DNA from: Tepidicaulis sp002389665
GTDB lineage: Bacteria > Pseudomonadota > Alphaproteobacteria > Parvibaculales > Parvibaculaceae
Assembly (NCBI RefSeq): GCF_965222285.1
Contig: NZ_OZ244942.1
Span: 3,519,421 to 3,583,420 of the forward strand
DNA length: 64,000 bases
Direction: 5' to 3'
The notes beneath the pieces were generated by a model. That model did no database searches and was not told where the DNA came from. It was given only the letters and a program-made list of their open reading frames with translations. A program made the translations under genes and the position numbers. Shown one piece after another: positions 17,036 to 25,035 of the stretch; the stretch's first letter is position 1, and the number at the start of each line of letters is the position of its first letter.

Positions 17036-17509
17036 ATGTTCGAGCAATTGACCCTAGCGCGGGCGCTGCATGTGCTGGCTCTCGTGCATTGGCTGGGCGG
17101 CGTTGCCATGGTGACGCTCGTCATCCTGCCTGCCGTGCGGCGTTTCGCGCGCCCGGAAGACCGGCTACGGCTTTTCGAGGAAGTAGAAGGGCGTTTTTCA
17201 GGCCAGGCGAAAATTTCCGTTACGCTTGCCGGGCTCAGCGGTTTTTACATGACCTGGCTTCTGGAGGCCTGGGACCGGTTTCTCGATCCCGCCTTCTGGT
17301 GGATGCATGCCATGGTGCTGGTCTGGGCGATCTTCACCTTTGTGCTTTTCATCGGCGAGCCGCTTTTTCTTCACGCCTGGTTCCACCGCAAGGCGGAAGC
17401 GGCGCCGGAGGCAACCTTCCGCCTCGTGCACCGGGCGCATGTCGTGCTCTTGACGGCGAGCGCCATCACGATCGGCGCGGCGGTGCTCGGCGCGCATGGG
17501 TTTCTTTAA
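17036..17509 (+). CDS. CopD-like four-helix membrane protein
   Basis: A 157-residue protein with four hydrophobic helices and histidines placed inside them: LHVLALVHWLGGVAMVTLV (His12, His18), WWMHAMVLVWAIFTF and HRAHVVLLTASAITIGAAV. This pattern resembles the CopD/cytochrome b561-like superfamily, in which such histidines bind heme or copper. It is divergent from nnrS and shares the NsrR-like site, so a link to NO or nitrite metabolism is plausible. Exact function unknown. Confidence 0.6.
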   Translation: MFEQLTLARALHVLALVHWLGGVAMVTLVILPAVRRFARPEDRLRLFEEVEGRFSGQAKISVTLAGLSGFYMTWLLEAWDRFLDPAFWWMHAMVLVWAIFTFVLFIGEPLFLHAWFHRKAEAAPEATFRLVHRAHVVLLTASAITIGAAVLGAHGFL

Positions 17510-17515
17510 GGGGGC

Positions 17516-17962
17516 TTAGCGGCCCATCGCGTCCAGCATGTGGGATTTGTAGCGCAGATCGTAATGCAGGAAATGATCGAGCAGCCCATCGCGGATGCGC
17601 AGCGCCAGCACGCGCCGTCCCTCATTGGCGCTGGGTGGCAGTGCCGTGAAGGTCTCGAGCATCATGTCGCATTCTTTTTCAAGACGCCGGTGCTCGCGCG
17701 CATGGGTCTCGAGCCCGCCATATTTGCGCTTTTCCATCAGTCTTTCTTCGTTTGCGTAATGGGCTTTGTGATGGGTGATGACGGCGGCAAGACGCGCGGT
17801 AAGCGCGGCGCGTTCTTCTTCATCGGCGGGCACCTGCTCCAGGCAGTCCATCAGCTCGTTCAGTTCCATGAAAAGCTGCCTGTGCTCTTTATCGAGCTCA
17901 CGAATCCCTATCTCGAAACTGTCGAGCCAGAGAAGTTTCGGAACGGTGCAGGTCATATCCAT
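17516..17962 (-). CDS. Bacteriohemerythrin
   Basis: A 148-residue four-helix-bundle protein with all seven di-iron ligands of hemerythrins: His27, His68 with Glu72 (HxxxE), His87 with His91 (HxxxH), and His130 with Asp135 (HxxxxD). Such proteins reversibly bind O2 and some are implicated in NO handling (DNR/NnrR-controlled hemerythrins are known beside denitrification genes). The start ATG-GAT-ATG at 17962 is favoured over a 73-codon upstream extension of low quality. It is convergent with the CopD-like gene (six bases between stops) and lies 28 bases downstream of the acyl-CoA dehydrogenase. Confidence 0.9.
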   Translation of the reverse strand: MDMTCTVPKLLWLDSFEIGIRELDKEHRQLFMELNELMDCLEQVPADEEERAALTARLAAVITHHKAHYANEERLMEKRKYGGLETHAREHRRLEKECDMMLETFTALPPSANEGRRVLALRIRDGLLDHFLHYDLRYKSHMLDAMGR

Positions 17963-17990
17963 TGCATCTCTCTTTCGCGCCGGGGTAGGC

Positions 17991-19202
17991 TCAAACGGCT
18001 TTGCCGAGCCCGAGGACGCTTGCTGCCAGAATGTTACGCTGTACTTCGTTCGTGCCCGAATAAATGCTCGCCGCGCGGGTGGCGAAATATTTCGCGCCCG
18101 CATGAGCAAGCGGCGGCGTGGAAGAACTTCGCTCCAGAATTTCTTCCGGGTCGAGCGCTTCGAGCCCTGCGGATCCCGCAAGATCGAGATAAAGCGCGCT
18201 CAGCTTTTGATGAAGCTCGGTCGCGAGCAGTTTCATCATCGAGGAATTGAGCGCGCCGGGCTGCTGCGTATTGGCAGCTTCCTCGGCCCGCTCCAATGCG
18301 TCGAGCCCGATCTCGGCTTCGGCAAAAGCACCCGCAAAAGCCGCTTCGAGTTTCTCTTTTGCCGCAAGCTCCTTGGCAAGGCGGTAGGTGCGGCGCAGAA
18401 GGCCCGTCGTCGTATTGCTCTTGCGGGCATATTGCATGAGCCGCTTGGCAACGAGCCAGCCTTCGTTTTCCTCGCCCACGCGCTCGCTGGCGGGCACGCG
18501 CACGTCGGTGAAATGCACTTCGTTGAATTCCGGCTCCCCGGAAAGTGTCTGGATAGGACGAATCTCGATGCCGGGGCTTTTCATATCGATCAGCAGGAAA
18601 GTAATGCCTTCCTGCGGCTTGCCGGTGGACGCGGTGCGCACAAGTGCAAACATATGGGTGGCCAGATGTGCGCCCGTCGTCCAGATTTTCGTGCCGTTCA
18701 GAATATAAGTATCGCCTTCGCGCACCGCCTTCATCGAAAGTGCGGCAAGGTCCGAGCCTGCGCCTGCTTCCGAATAGCCCTGACACCAAAGATGCGCGCC
18801 GCTCAGGATCGGTTCCAGATAGCGCGCGCGCTGCGCCTCGCTGCCCATTTCGATGAGAAGCGGGCCGACATTGCGCAGGCCGCCGGCAAAAAGCACCGGC
18901 GCGTCGCGCTCGGCGCATTCACGCTCGAAGAGCATTCGCTGGCGCGCATCCCAGCCCGTGCCGCCATGGGCTTTCGGCCAGGCAGGGGCGATCCAGCCTT
19001 TTTCATAAAGACGTTTGTGCCAGAGACGGCAAGCCTCGATGTCGGAATGCGTGCCCGTGGTCGCCCGGCCCGCGGCGCGCAAATCTTCCGTTAACGCCTC
19101 ATCAAGAAAAGCGCGCACCTCATGCAGAAACACCGCCTCGCCGCTTTGTTTTTCGAGCGCGGCGGCGGGGGCGGCTGTCTTATGGGCGCCGTCAAAGGCC
19201 AT
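17991..19202 (-). CDS. Acyl-CoA dehydrogenase family flavoprotein
   Basis: The 403-residue protein has the three-domain acyl-CoA dehydrogenase layout: N-terminal helices with WPKAHGGTGW, the middle beta domain with WCQGYSEAGAGSDLAAL and LNGTKIWTTGAH (FAD contacts), and the C-terminal domain with SGTNEVQRNILA. It is closest in look to steroid/short-chain or FadE-like dehydrogenases. ATG 19202 was chosen; the frame extends to 19277, but that would run into the nirK terminator hairpin. Its presence inside a denitrification block is odd, with no obvious link in function. It may share a transcript with the hemerythrin gene. Confidence 0.85.
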   Translation of the reverse strand: MAFDGAHKTAAPAAALEKQSGEAVFLHEVRAFLDEALTEDLRAAGRATTGTHSDIEACRLWHKRLYEKGWIAPAWPKAHGGTGWDARQRMLFERECAERDAPVLFAGGLRNVGPLLIEMGSEAQRARYLEPILSGAHLWCQGYSEAGAGSDLAALSMKAVREGDTYILNGTKIWTTGAHLATHMFALVRTASTGKPQEGITFLLIDMKSPGIEIRPIQTLSGEPEFNEVHFTDVRVPASERVGEENEGWLVAKRLMQYARKSNTTTGLLRRTYRLAKELAAKEKLEAAFAGAFAEAEIGLDALERAEEAANTQQPGALNSSMMKLLATELHQKLSALYLDLAGSAGLEALDPEEILERSSSTPPLAHAGAKYFATRAASIYSGTNEVQRNILAASVLGLGKAV

Positions 19203-19276
19203 CTTCAAGGTTCCGTGTTGCAATCCCATAATTGCCAATTTAGGCAAAGCGCGGATTTCCGCCATGACGTGAATCA

Positions 19277-19308
19277 ATAACCCCGGCGGTTTGTACCGCC
19301 GGGGTTAT
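19277..19308 (-). terminator. Terminator of nirK
   Basis: A perfect 14-bp stem, ATAACCCCGGCGGT / ACCGCCGGGGTTAT, with a four-base loop lies seven bases beyond the nirK stop codon. There is no long T-tract on either side, but the stem is very stable. Confidence 0.75.
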
Positions 19309-19314
19309 CTTTGC

Positions 19315-20355
19315 TTACTCGGCCATCGCCTGTTTTTGCGGCAGGCTTTCGCGGAAGATCTCGGGATTTTCCTCACCTTCCACATTGATGTGTCCCGCGA
19401 GCCCCTTTTCGACCCGGCTCAGCGCATGGTCGACCAGGAGATAGGTGCCCGGTACCTCGAAGCTGAGATCGGTGATCGTCGCCCCGCCCGGCGCCACGGT
19501 GACGGTCTGCACATCTTCGGTATGGGCTTTCACGCCGCCCAGGTCATAGACCTTGTCGAAGATCTCGCCGATCACATGGAAGCTGGAGGTCTTGTTCGGG
19601 CCGCCCACACCGAAATAGATGCGCGCGGTTTCGCCGACTTTCGCCTGCAAGGGCTTGTCCTTGATCAGGCCGCCCACCTTGCCGTTGAAGACATAGTGCG
19701 TGGGAAGCTCGTCGATCAGCCGTTCATAGCTTTCCGTCAGCTCGCCCTTCGTGCCGATAGGCTCGACCGTGTAAAGCTCGCCCTGCATCACATAGAACTC
19801 GCGGTCGACTGCCGGCAGCCCTTCTTCCGGTTCCACCAGGATCATCCCATACATGCCGTTGGCGATATGCTGGGCAACGGTCGGTGTTGCGCAGTGATAG
19901 ACATAAAGGCCGGGCTTCATGGCTTTGAAGGAGAAGGATTTCGTCTCGCCGGGCATGGCAAGCGTTGCGTGCGCGCCGCCGCCGGGGCCGGTGACGGCAT
20001 GGAAGTCCACATTGTGCTGCAGCCAGCTTTCTTCATTGTTGGTCAGCGTCACTTCCACCGTGTCGCCCACCCGCGCGCGGATCATCGGGCCGGGCACCTG
20101 ATTGTTGAAGGTCCAGAAGCGGTAGTCGCTCCCGTCATTCAGCTTCGCGACGCGTTCGATTGTCTCCAGCGTGACCTGAATGGTTGCAGGTTCGGTGCGG
20201 GCGATGGGGGCGGGCACTTCGGCAGGATCGCGCGTGATGCTCACCTCTTCGGCGTTTGCCATCCCCGCCCATCCGGTCATACCCGTCAGGATCAGAGCGG
20301 CTCCGGTGCCAAGCAATGTTTTGCCAAGCGGTATTTTTCCAAGCAGCGGTTTCAT
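19315..20355 (-). CDS. nirK: Copper-containing nitrite reductase, class II
   Basis: NirK reduces nitrite to NO in the periplasm. The 346-residue precursor has a signal peptide (cleavage about ANA-EE, residue 35) and two cupredoxin domains. Type 1 copper ligands are His114, Cys155, His163 and Met168; type 2 ligands are His119, His154 and His310; the catalytic Asp117 and His260 are present. The short loop HCATPTVAQHIANGM between Cys155 and Met168 is that of class II enzymes (Neisseria AniA type). An FNR/NnrR-type box lies 112 bases upstream of the ATG. Pseudoazurin, the likely electron donor, is the next gene upstream in the same direction. Confidence 0.97.
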   Translation of the reverse strand: MKPLLGKIPLGKTLLGTGAALILTGMTGWAGMANAEEVSITRDPAEVPAPIARTEPATIQVTLETIERVAKLNDGSDYRFWTFNNQVPGPMIRARVGDTVEVTLTNNEESWLQHNVDFHAVTGPGGGAHATLAMPGETKSFSFKAMKPGLYVYHCATPTVAQHIANGMYGMILVEPEEGLPAVDREFYVMQGELYTVEPIGTKGELTESYERLIDELPTHYVFNGKVGGLIKDKPLQAKVGETARIYFGVGGPNKTSSFHVIGEIFDKVYDLGGVKAHTEDVQTVTVAPGGATITDLSFEVPGTYLLVDHALSRVEKGLAGHINVEGEENPEIFRESLPQKQAMAE

Positions 20356-20459
20356 CGTTTCAACTCCTCATCTAGCTCGGTCATACAGCTGGCGGCGGCT
20401 CATTTACCGGGTCGTCGTCGCTGATTGAGGCCACTATGAGGAAAGATTGGAGAGGCTTG

Positions 20460-20475
20460 TTTGCGCCCCGACAAA
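20460..20475. promoter_or_regulatory. FNR/NnrR-type box upstream of nirK
   Basis: TTTGCG-CCCC-GACAAA is a TTG-N8-CAA site of the Crp/Fnr superfamily, and its TTGCG half resembles NnrR/Nnr sites rather than FNR (TTGAT). It is nearly identical to the box at 21114-21131. The likely regulator is the Crp/Fnr protein encoded at 21193. Confidence 0.65.
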
Positions 20476-20527
20476 GAGCCGTAGCATTGAGGGGCGGTGC
20501 GTCATTTTGTCCGTAAACAGATAAAGA

Positions 20528-20555
20528 AACGGCCCGCCGGGAGAAGCGGGCCGTT
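20528..20555 (-). terminator. Terminator downstream of the pseudoazurin gene
   Basis: A 10-bp stem AACGGCCCGC / GCGGGCCGTT with an eight-base loop lies 40 bases past the pseudoazurin stop and is followed on the minus strand by a T-rich stretch (TCTTTATCTGTTT). It separates the pseudoazurin gene from nirK. Confidence 0.65.
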
Positions 20556-20594
20556 GAGCCTTCATTAAGCAGGAGGAGATGCTTGACGAAGGAG

Positions 20595-21032
20595 TTAGTT
20601 TTTCAGTGCGGCAAAAAGCGCCTCGAAGCGGTCTGCGGCCCTGCCGCGCTGTTTAACGGCTTCGGCTTCGGCGAGATTGGCGGAGGGATCGCCTACCACG
20701 ACAAGTCCGACCATGCCCATGCCGTAATGGGGCATGCAGTCATAGCCATAGACGCCTTCCTTCTCGAAGGTAACGGCGATCTCTTTGCCGATGCCGCCTT
20801 TGAAAGGTTCGGCGCCTTCCGGCAGCATGCCGGGGCGCGACTGCGCGTTATGGCCGGGATTGGTGGGCACGAAGCGCACCGTGTCGCCGGGCGCGACTTT
20901 CACCAGCGCCGGTTCGAAGACCATCATGCCGGCCTCGCCCTTGTTGAGCATTTTTACTTCCACCTCGGCGGCTTGCGCGGGGGCGGTGAGCGCCAGAATG
21001 GCCATGGCGGCGCGGAAAGCGGTTTTCATCAT
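20595..21032 (-). CDS. Pseudoazurin
   Basis: A small periplasmic blue-copper electron carrier. The 145-residue precursor has a signal peptide ending at AQAAE (about residue 22). The mature protein carries the type 1 copper ligands His61 (NPGHNA), Cys99, His102 and Met107 in DCMPHYGMGM, with the pseudoazurin Cys-x2-His-x4-Met spacing. It is the usual electron donor to NirK, its downstream neighbour. An FNR/NnrR-type palindrome is centred 90 bases upstream of the start and is shared with the divergent crp/fnr gene. Confidence 0.95.
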   Translation of the reverse strand: MMKTAFRAAMAILALTAPAQAAEVEVKMLNKGEAGMMVFEPALVKVAPGDTVRFVPTNPGHNAQSRPGMLPEGAEPFKGGIGKEIAVTFEKEGVYGYDCMPHYGMGMVGLVVVGDPSANLAEAEAVKQRGRAADRFEALFAALKN

Positions 21033-21113
21033 CTAAATTCTCCTTTGCACGGCAGGCAGCGGTTGAATGCGGCCCCGACTTGAGGCGAAGATAGAAAGCC
21101 TTGGTTCTTCCGT

Positions 21114-21131
21114 CTTTGCGGGCGGACAAAG
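21114..21131. promoter_or_regulatory. FNR/NnrR-type box shared by pseudoazurin and crp/fnr genes
   Basis: CTTTG-CGGGCGGA-CAAAG has perfect five-base arms and the TTG-N8-CAA core. Outside the central four bases it equals the nirK box (TTTGCG-N4-GACAAAG). Its position in a divergent promoter suggests activation of the pseudoazurin gene and autoregulation of the regulator. Confidence 0.65.
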
Positions 21132-21192
21132 AACCGGCAGATTGCCGGGCACCGCAAAATTCGCGGAGCCTTCACTGGGGAGAGGCGTGCTT

Positions 21193-21909
21193 ATGCCCAC
21201 GCAGGAAAAACAGCTCGATCCGGCGCTGCTCGATGCGGTGGATGTGTTCGGTAATCTCGATCCTGCCGGCAAGGATGAGGCGCTTGCCGCGGCTCATTGG
21301 CGCAAGCTTGAAACGGGCGAGCGCGCGTTCGAGCAGGATCAGGAAGCCGATGCTTTTTATGTGCTCTCCGCCGGGCGGCTGAAAGTCACGCAAGTTACGC
21401 CCGAGGGACAGGAAATCATCATCCGCTATATCGGCCCGAAGGAAATGTTCGGCTGCGTTGCTGTTTGCGGCGGGCTGACTTATCCGGGCACCGCAACGGC
21501 TGTAACGGACTCCTGGGCGCTCGGCTGGACGCGCGCCACTATCGGCGAGCTGGCGCAGACCTATCCCGGCATTGCGCTCAACGCCATGCGCACCATGGGC
21601 GGGCGCTTGCAGGACACCCAGTCGCGCCTGCGCGAAATGCAGACGGAGCGCGTGGAGCGGCGCATCGCCCATGGCATTGCCCGGCTCGTGGCGCAGGCGG
21701 GCCGGCGCGTGGAGGGCGGCATTCTGATCGACTTTCCCGTTTCCCGGCAGGATATTGCCGAGCTGACGGGCACGACGCTGCATACCGTCTCGCGCACGCT
21801 TTCCGCCTGGCAGGAACGCGGCGTCGTCGAGCTGGGCCGCCAGAAACTGACCGTGCGCGACCCGCATGCGCTTGTCGTCATTGCCGAAGACCTGCCGCTT
21901 AAAGAGTGA
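21193..21909 (+). CDS. Crp/Fnr family transcriptional regulator (NnrR/DNR-like)
   Basis: The 238-residue protein has an N-terminal cyclic-nucleotide-binding-like beta barrel (FYVLSAGRLKVTQVTPEGQE), a dimer helix and a C-terminal winged helix with VSRQDIAELTGTTLHTVSRTL. It lacks the N-terminal cysteine cluster of FNR, so it is probably not an O2 sensor; NnrR/DNR proteins sense NO, possibly through heme. Cys88 and Cys92 are the only cysteines. Its place beside the pseudoazurin and nirK genes, and the two matching boxes, make it the likely activator. ATG 21193 follows GGGGAGAGG; a GTG two codons earlier is an alternative. Confidence 0.85.
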   Translation: MPTQEKQLDPALLDAVDVFGNLDPAGKDEALAAAHWRKLETGERAFEQDQEADAFYVLSAGRLKVTQVTPEGQEIIIRYIGPKEMFGCVAVCGGLTYPGTATAVTDSWALGWTRATIGELAQTYPGIALNAMRTMGGRLQDTQSRLREMQTERVERRIAHGIARLVAQAGRRVEGGILIDFPVSRQDIAELTGTTLHTVSRTLSAWQERGVVELGRQKLTVRDPHALVVIAEDLPLKE

Positions 21910-21997
21910 TTCCCACCGAAGCTTGCGCGCGCGCAAAGACGCCCGCTCCTGCCCGCCTCATACTGCTATGGCTTTCTGGGGAGGAAGGAGTGCTCTC

Positions 21998-22228
21998 ATG
22001 GACGGACATCTCAAGGAAACGGAGTTTCAGGACGCGGGGCTGACCGCGCAAAGTATCGTGGGCGAGGTGATGCGGCTGCATCCGGCCACCCTGCCCGTTT
22101 TTCTGCACCGGCACATGCACTGTCCCGGCTGCCCCATGGCGCCGTTCATGACGCTGGCCGAGGCGGCGGAAAATTACCGCACCGATCTCAATGCCCTGCT
22201 CGCCGAGCTGAATGCCGCCTGCCGTTAG
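21998..22228 (+). CDS. DUF1858 domain protein (redox-disulfide family)
   Basis: A 76-residue protein with GLTAQSIVGEVMRLHPATLP, then HCPGCPMAPFMTLAEAAENY, the signature of the DUF1858 / hybrid-cluster-protein-associated redox disulfide family. Cys42 and Cys45 form a CxxC pair. These proteins often sit beside FNR-type regulators, hybrid cluster proteins or denitrification genes and may take part in NO-linked redox chemistry, but the activity is unproven. A strong GAGGAAGGAG site precedes the start. It is 88 bases downstream of the Crp/Fnr gene on the same strand. Confidence 0.85.
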   Translation: MDGHLKETEFQDAGLTAQSIVGEVMRLHPATLPVFLHRHMHCPGCPMAPFMTLAEAAENYRTDLNALLAELNAACR

Positions 22229-22325
22229 CCTCTCTCCCAACTCCCGCCGCAATTTGCACTATGCTACGGTTGCCGGGGCCGCAAGGCTTCGGACTGGGGA
22301 TGATTCGCGGGCAATTTAGCGGAGT

Positions 22326-22979
22326 GTGAAGCAGGCAATGGCAGGAAGCGGGCACGCATTTTCTTCTCCCTCATTTTTTCTTCGGGCAGCGCTGTTGGCG
22401 GTGCTGGGTTTCGGCCTTGCCGGCTGCACGGTGACGGGCACGGTGATCGGTGCGGGCGCGGCGGCCGGCATCGGCGCCTCACAGGAGCGCGGGCTGGAAG
22501 CGGCCGCCGATGATCTTTCCATTCAGGTCGAGATTAACCGCCGTCTGCTTGCCGAAGACGACAAGCTCTTTTCCCGTGTCTCGACGCAGGTGAGCGAAGG
22601 GCGCGTGCTGCTCACCGGCGTCGTGGATAAGCCGGAAGAGCGGGTGGAGGCCGTGCGCATTGCCTGGAGCGTCAAGGCCGTGCGCGAAGTGATCAGCGAA
22701 ATCCGCATCGAGGAAGGCGCGGGCCTTGTGCAGGCGGCAAAAGACACGCTGATTTCCTCCAAGCTGCGCTCGCAGATCATGCGCGATACCGACATCGTAG
22801 CGATCAATTACTCCATCGAAACGGTGCGCGGCTGGGTCTATCTGATGGGCATTGCGCAAAATCAGCGCGAGCTGACCCGCGTGATTAACCATGCCCGTGA
22901 TATCTCGGGTGTGCGCAACATCATAAGCCATGTACAATTGAAAGACGATCCGGACCGGCGCGCGGCGCTTGAAGAGTAG
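22326..22979 (+). CDS. BON domain lipoprotein, YraP/DolP-like
   Basis: A 217-residue outer-membrane-type lipoprotein with lipobox GLAGC and two BON domains: one about residues 60-120 (RVLLTGVVDKPEERVEAVRIA) and one about 135-200 (VRGWVYLMGIAQNQRELTRV). The layout matches YraP/DolP, which keeps the outer membrane intact during envelope stress. In other proteobacteria yraP follows yraN; here 11 kb of mainly denitrification genes lies between. GTG 22326 is preferred because it gives a charged signal-peptide start; ATG 22338 is an alternative. Confidence 0.85.
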   Translation: MKQAMAGSGHAFSSPSFFLRAALLAVLGFGLAGCTVTGTVIGAGAAAGIGASQERGLEAAADDLSIQVEINRRLLAEDDKLFSRVSTQVSEGRVLLTGVVDKPEERVEAVRIAWSVKAVREVISEIRIEEGAGLVQAAKDTLISSKLRSQIMRDTDIVAINYSIETVRGWVYLMGIAQNQRELTRVINHARDISGVRNIISHVQLKDDPDRRAALEE

Positions 22980-23065
22980 ATCAGGGTAAATGCCCGTTCG
23001 GCCGGAGCAGAGGTAGAACGAGTAAAGCGGTGCGCCCCGGCGTGCCCGCGCTAAGGGAGCAGGCC

Positions 23066-23902
23066 ATGCATCGGGGCGAACTCAGGCAGGCATTGCTGGA
23101 TTGGGGGCAGGAGCCCCGCGCCGATCTTCTGGCCGATGCCGCCCTTTGGCTGGGCGCGCTCGACCGGCCCGATGCCGACCTGGCCGCTTGCGAGCGCCAT
23201 TTGCGCGACATTGCCGCCGCCGCCAAGGCCCGCTTCATGGGCCAGAGCTTTTCCGCCCGTGAGGGGGTGGAGGCGCTTTCGGAAATTCTCGGGCGCGGCT
23301 TTCATTATGAAGGCGACCGCGAGCAATATGACGCCCCGGAAAACGCCAATCTTGTGGATGTCATTACCCGCCGCAAGGGCCTGCCCGTGGCGCTCGGCAT
23401 TCTGTATCTTCATGCGGGCCATGCCGCGGGCCTCGATATAACGGGGCTGAATTTCCCGGCGCATTTTGTCCTGCGCCTCGAAGCGGCAGGGGAAATGGCG
23501 ATCCTCGATCCCTTCAATAAAGGCGCGGAAATGAGTGCCCGCGAGCTGCGCCTTCTGCTGGAACAGGCCATGGGCCCCGGCGCCCGGCTCGACCCCGATT
23601 ACTATCAGCCGGTCACGCCGCGCCTGGTTTTGTTACGGCTCCAGAACAATCTCCTCACCCGCGCTCTCCAGGCCGGGGATGAGGAAAAAGGCGCCGAATA
23701 TCTCGCCCGCATGAGCTGGATCGCGCCCGATGAGGCCGCCATCCGCTACGACCTCGGCAAACTCCACACCCGCCTTGCCCGCTACGGCGATGCGCTGGAG
23801 GATTTCCGCCAGACGATCGATCTTGCCCGCGCCCAGGACAATTGGACGCTCGCCACCGAGGCCGCGCAAATCCTCGAGCGGCTGCGCAAGAAGCTGAACT
23901 GA
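23066..23902 (+). CDS. SirB1 family (transglutaminase-like/TPR) protein
   Basis: A 278-residue protein of the SirB1 family. Residues about 45-165 carry the inactive-looking transglutaminase-like segment (ITRRKGLPVALGILYLHAG, then GLNFPAHFVLRL and ILDPFNKG), and the C-terminal 70 residues are TPR-like helices (RYDLGKLHTRLARYGDALEDF). Family function is unclear. The start ATG follows AAGGGAG. It lies 86 bases after the BON lipoprotein gene and before gshB. Confidence 0.85.
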   Translation: MHRGELRQALLDWGQEPRADLLADAALWLGALDRPDADLAACERHLRDIAAAAKARFMGQSFSAREGVEALSEILGRGFHYEGDREQYDAPENANLVDVITRRKGLPVALGILYLHAGHAAGLDITGLNFPAHFVLRLEAAGEMAILDPFNKGAEMSARELRLLLEQAMGPGARLDPDYYQPVTPRLVLLRLQNNLLTRALQAGDEEKGAEYLARMSWIAPDEAAIRYDLGKLHTRLARYGDALEDFRQTIDLARAQDNWTLATEAAQILERLRKKLN

Positions 23903-24050
23903 GCCGGTTCTTTGTTTCCGCCGGATTTTGCCCCGCCGGAATTTGTGAGCGCCCAAGCGCCTTGCATCCGGGCGCGCCCGTCGCCATCTTGTGCGCCACT
24001 GCATTCCGGCAAACCGCCCGCGCGGCTGAACGAAAAGAAGGCGACGGATC

Positions 24051-24989
24051 ATGGGCTTGAAGACAGCCATCCAGATGGACCCCATTGCGGGGATCGACAT
24101 TAACGGCGATTCCACCTTCGCCCTGGCGTTGGAAGCGCAGGCCCGCGGCCATCAGCTCTTCTATTACGAACCCCATCAGCTTTCCATGCGCGACGGGCGG
24201 GTTTATGCCCGCATGAGCCCGCTTTCCGTGAAACGGGAAAAGGGCGCGCATTTCACCCTCGGCGAATTTTCCCCGCGCGACCTCACCGACATGGACGTGG
24301 TGCTGATGCGCCAGGACCCGCCCTTCGATATGAATTACATTTCCGCGACCCATCTTCTGGAGCGCGTGCACCCCAAGACGCTGGTCGTCAACAATCCGCG
24401 CGAGGTGCGCAACGCGCCGGAAAAGCTCTTCGTGACGGAATTTCCGGGCGTCATGCCGCCCACGCTCATCACCCTCGATCAGGCCGAAATCCGCGCCTTC
24501 CGCGATGAGTTCAAGGACATTATCGTCAAGCCGCTTTACGGCAATGGCGGGGCGGGCGTCTTCCGCCTGTCCGAAGGCGATGAAAACCTCGCCTCGCTCT
24601 TGGAGCTTTTCGGCAATCTCTCCAACGAACCGCTCATCGCCCAGCAATATCTGCCCGATGTGCGCAAGGGCGACAAACGCATCATCCTGGTGGACGGTAA
24701 ACCTGTCGGCGCCATCAACCGCGTGCCGGCCAAGGGCGAATCCCGCTCCAATATGCATGTGGGCGGGCGGCCGGAAAAAGCGGGCCTGACGAAGCGCGAA
24801 CAGGAACTGTGCGAAATCATCGGCCCGGAATTGAAACGGCGCGGGCTGATCTTCGTTGGTATCGATGTGATCGGCGACTATCTCACAGAGATCAACGTGA
24901 CGAGCCCGACCGGCATTCAGGAGATCGACCGTTTCGACGGTTCCAACCTTGCCGGTCTTGTCTGGGACGCGATCGAGGAAAAGCGCTGA
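24051..24989 (+). CDS. gshB: Glutathione synthetase
   Basis: GshB joins gamma-glutamylcysteine and glycine using ATP. The 312-residue protein has the GSH-synthetase N-terminal domain (MDPIAGIDINGDSTFALALE, then DVVLMRQDPPFDMNYI) and an ATP-grasp domain with IVKPLYGNGGAGVFRL, AQQYLPDV and the C-terminal EINVTSPTGIQEID that coordinates Mg-ATP. Length is normal for the family. Confidence 0.97.
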   Translation: MGLKTAIQMDPIAGIDINGDSTFALALEAQARGHQLFYYEPHQLSMRDGRVYARMSPLSVKREKGAHFTLGEFSPRDLTDMDVVLMRQDPPFDMNYISATHLLERVHPKTLVVNNPREVRNAPEKLFVTEFPGVMPPTLITLDQAEIRAFRDEFKDIIVKPLYGNGGAGVFRLSEGDENLASLLELFGNLSNEPLIAQQYLPDVRKGDKRIILVDGKPVGAINRVPAKGESRSNMHVGGRPEKAGLTKREQELCEIIGPELKRRGLIFVGIDVIGDYLTEINVTSPTGIQEIDRFDGSNLAGLVWDAIEEKR

Positions 24990-25035
24990 GCCTCTTGGCG
25001 CTCCCGCGTCTTCATTCAGGAGAAAGGAGGAAGCC

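Noticed and set aside
19277..19280. Acyl-CoA dehydrogenase start at 19277
   Set aside because: This start would place the ribosome site inside the nirK terminator stem; the start at 19202 fits the family better.
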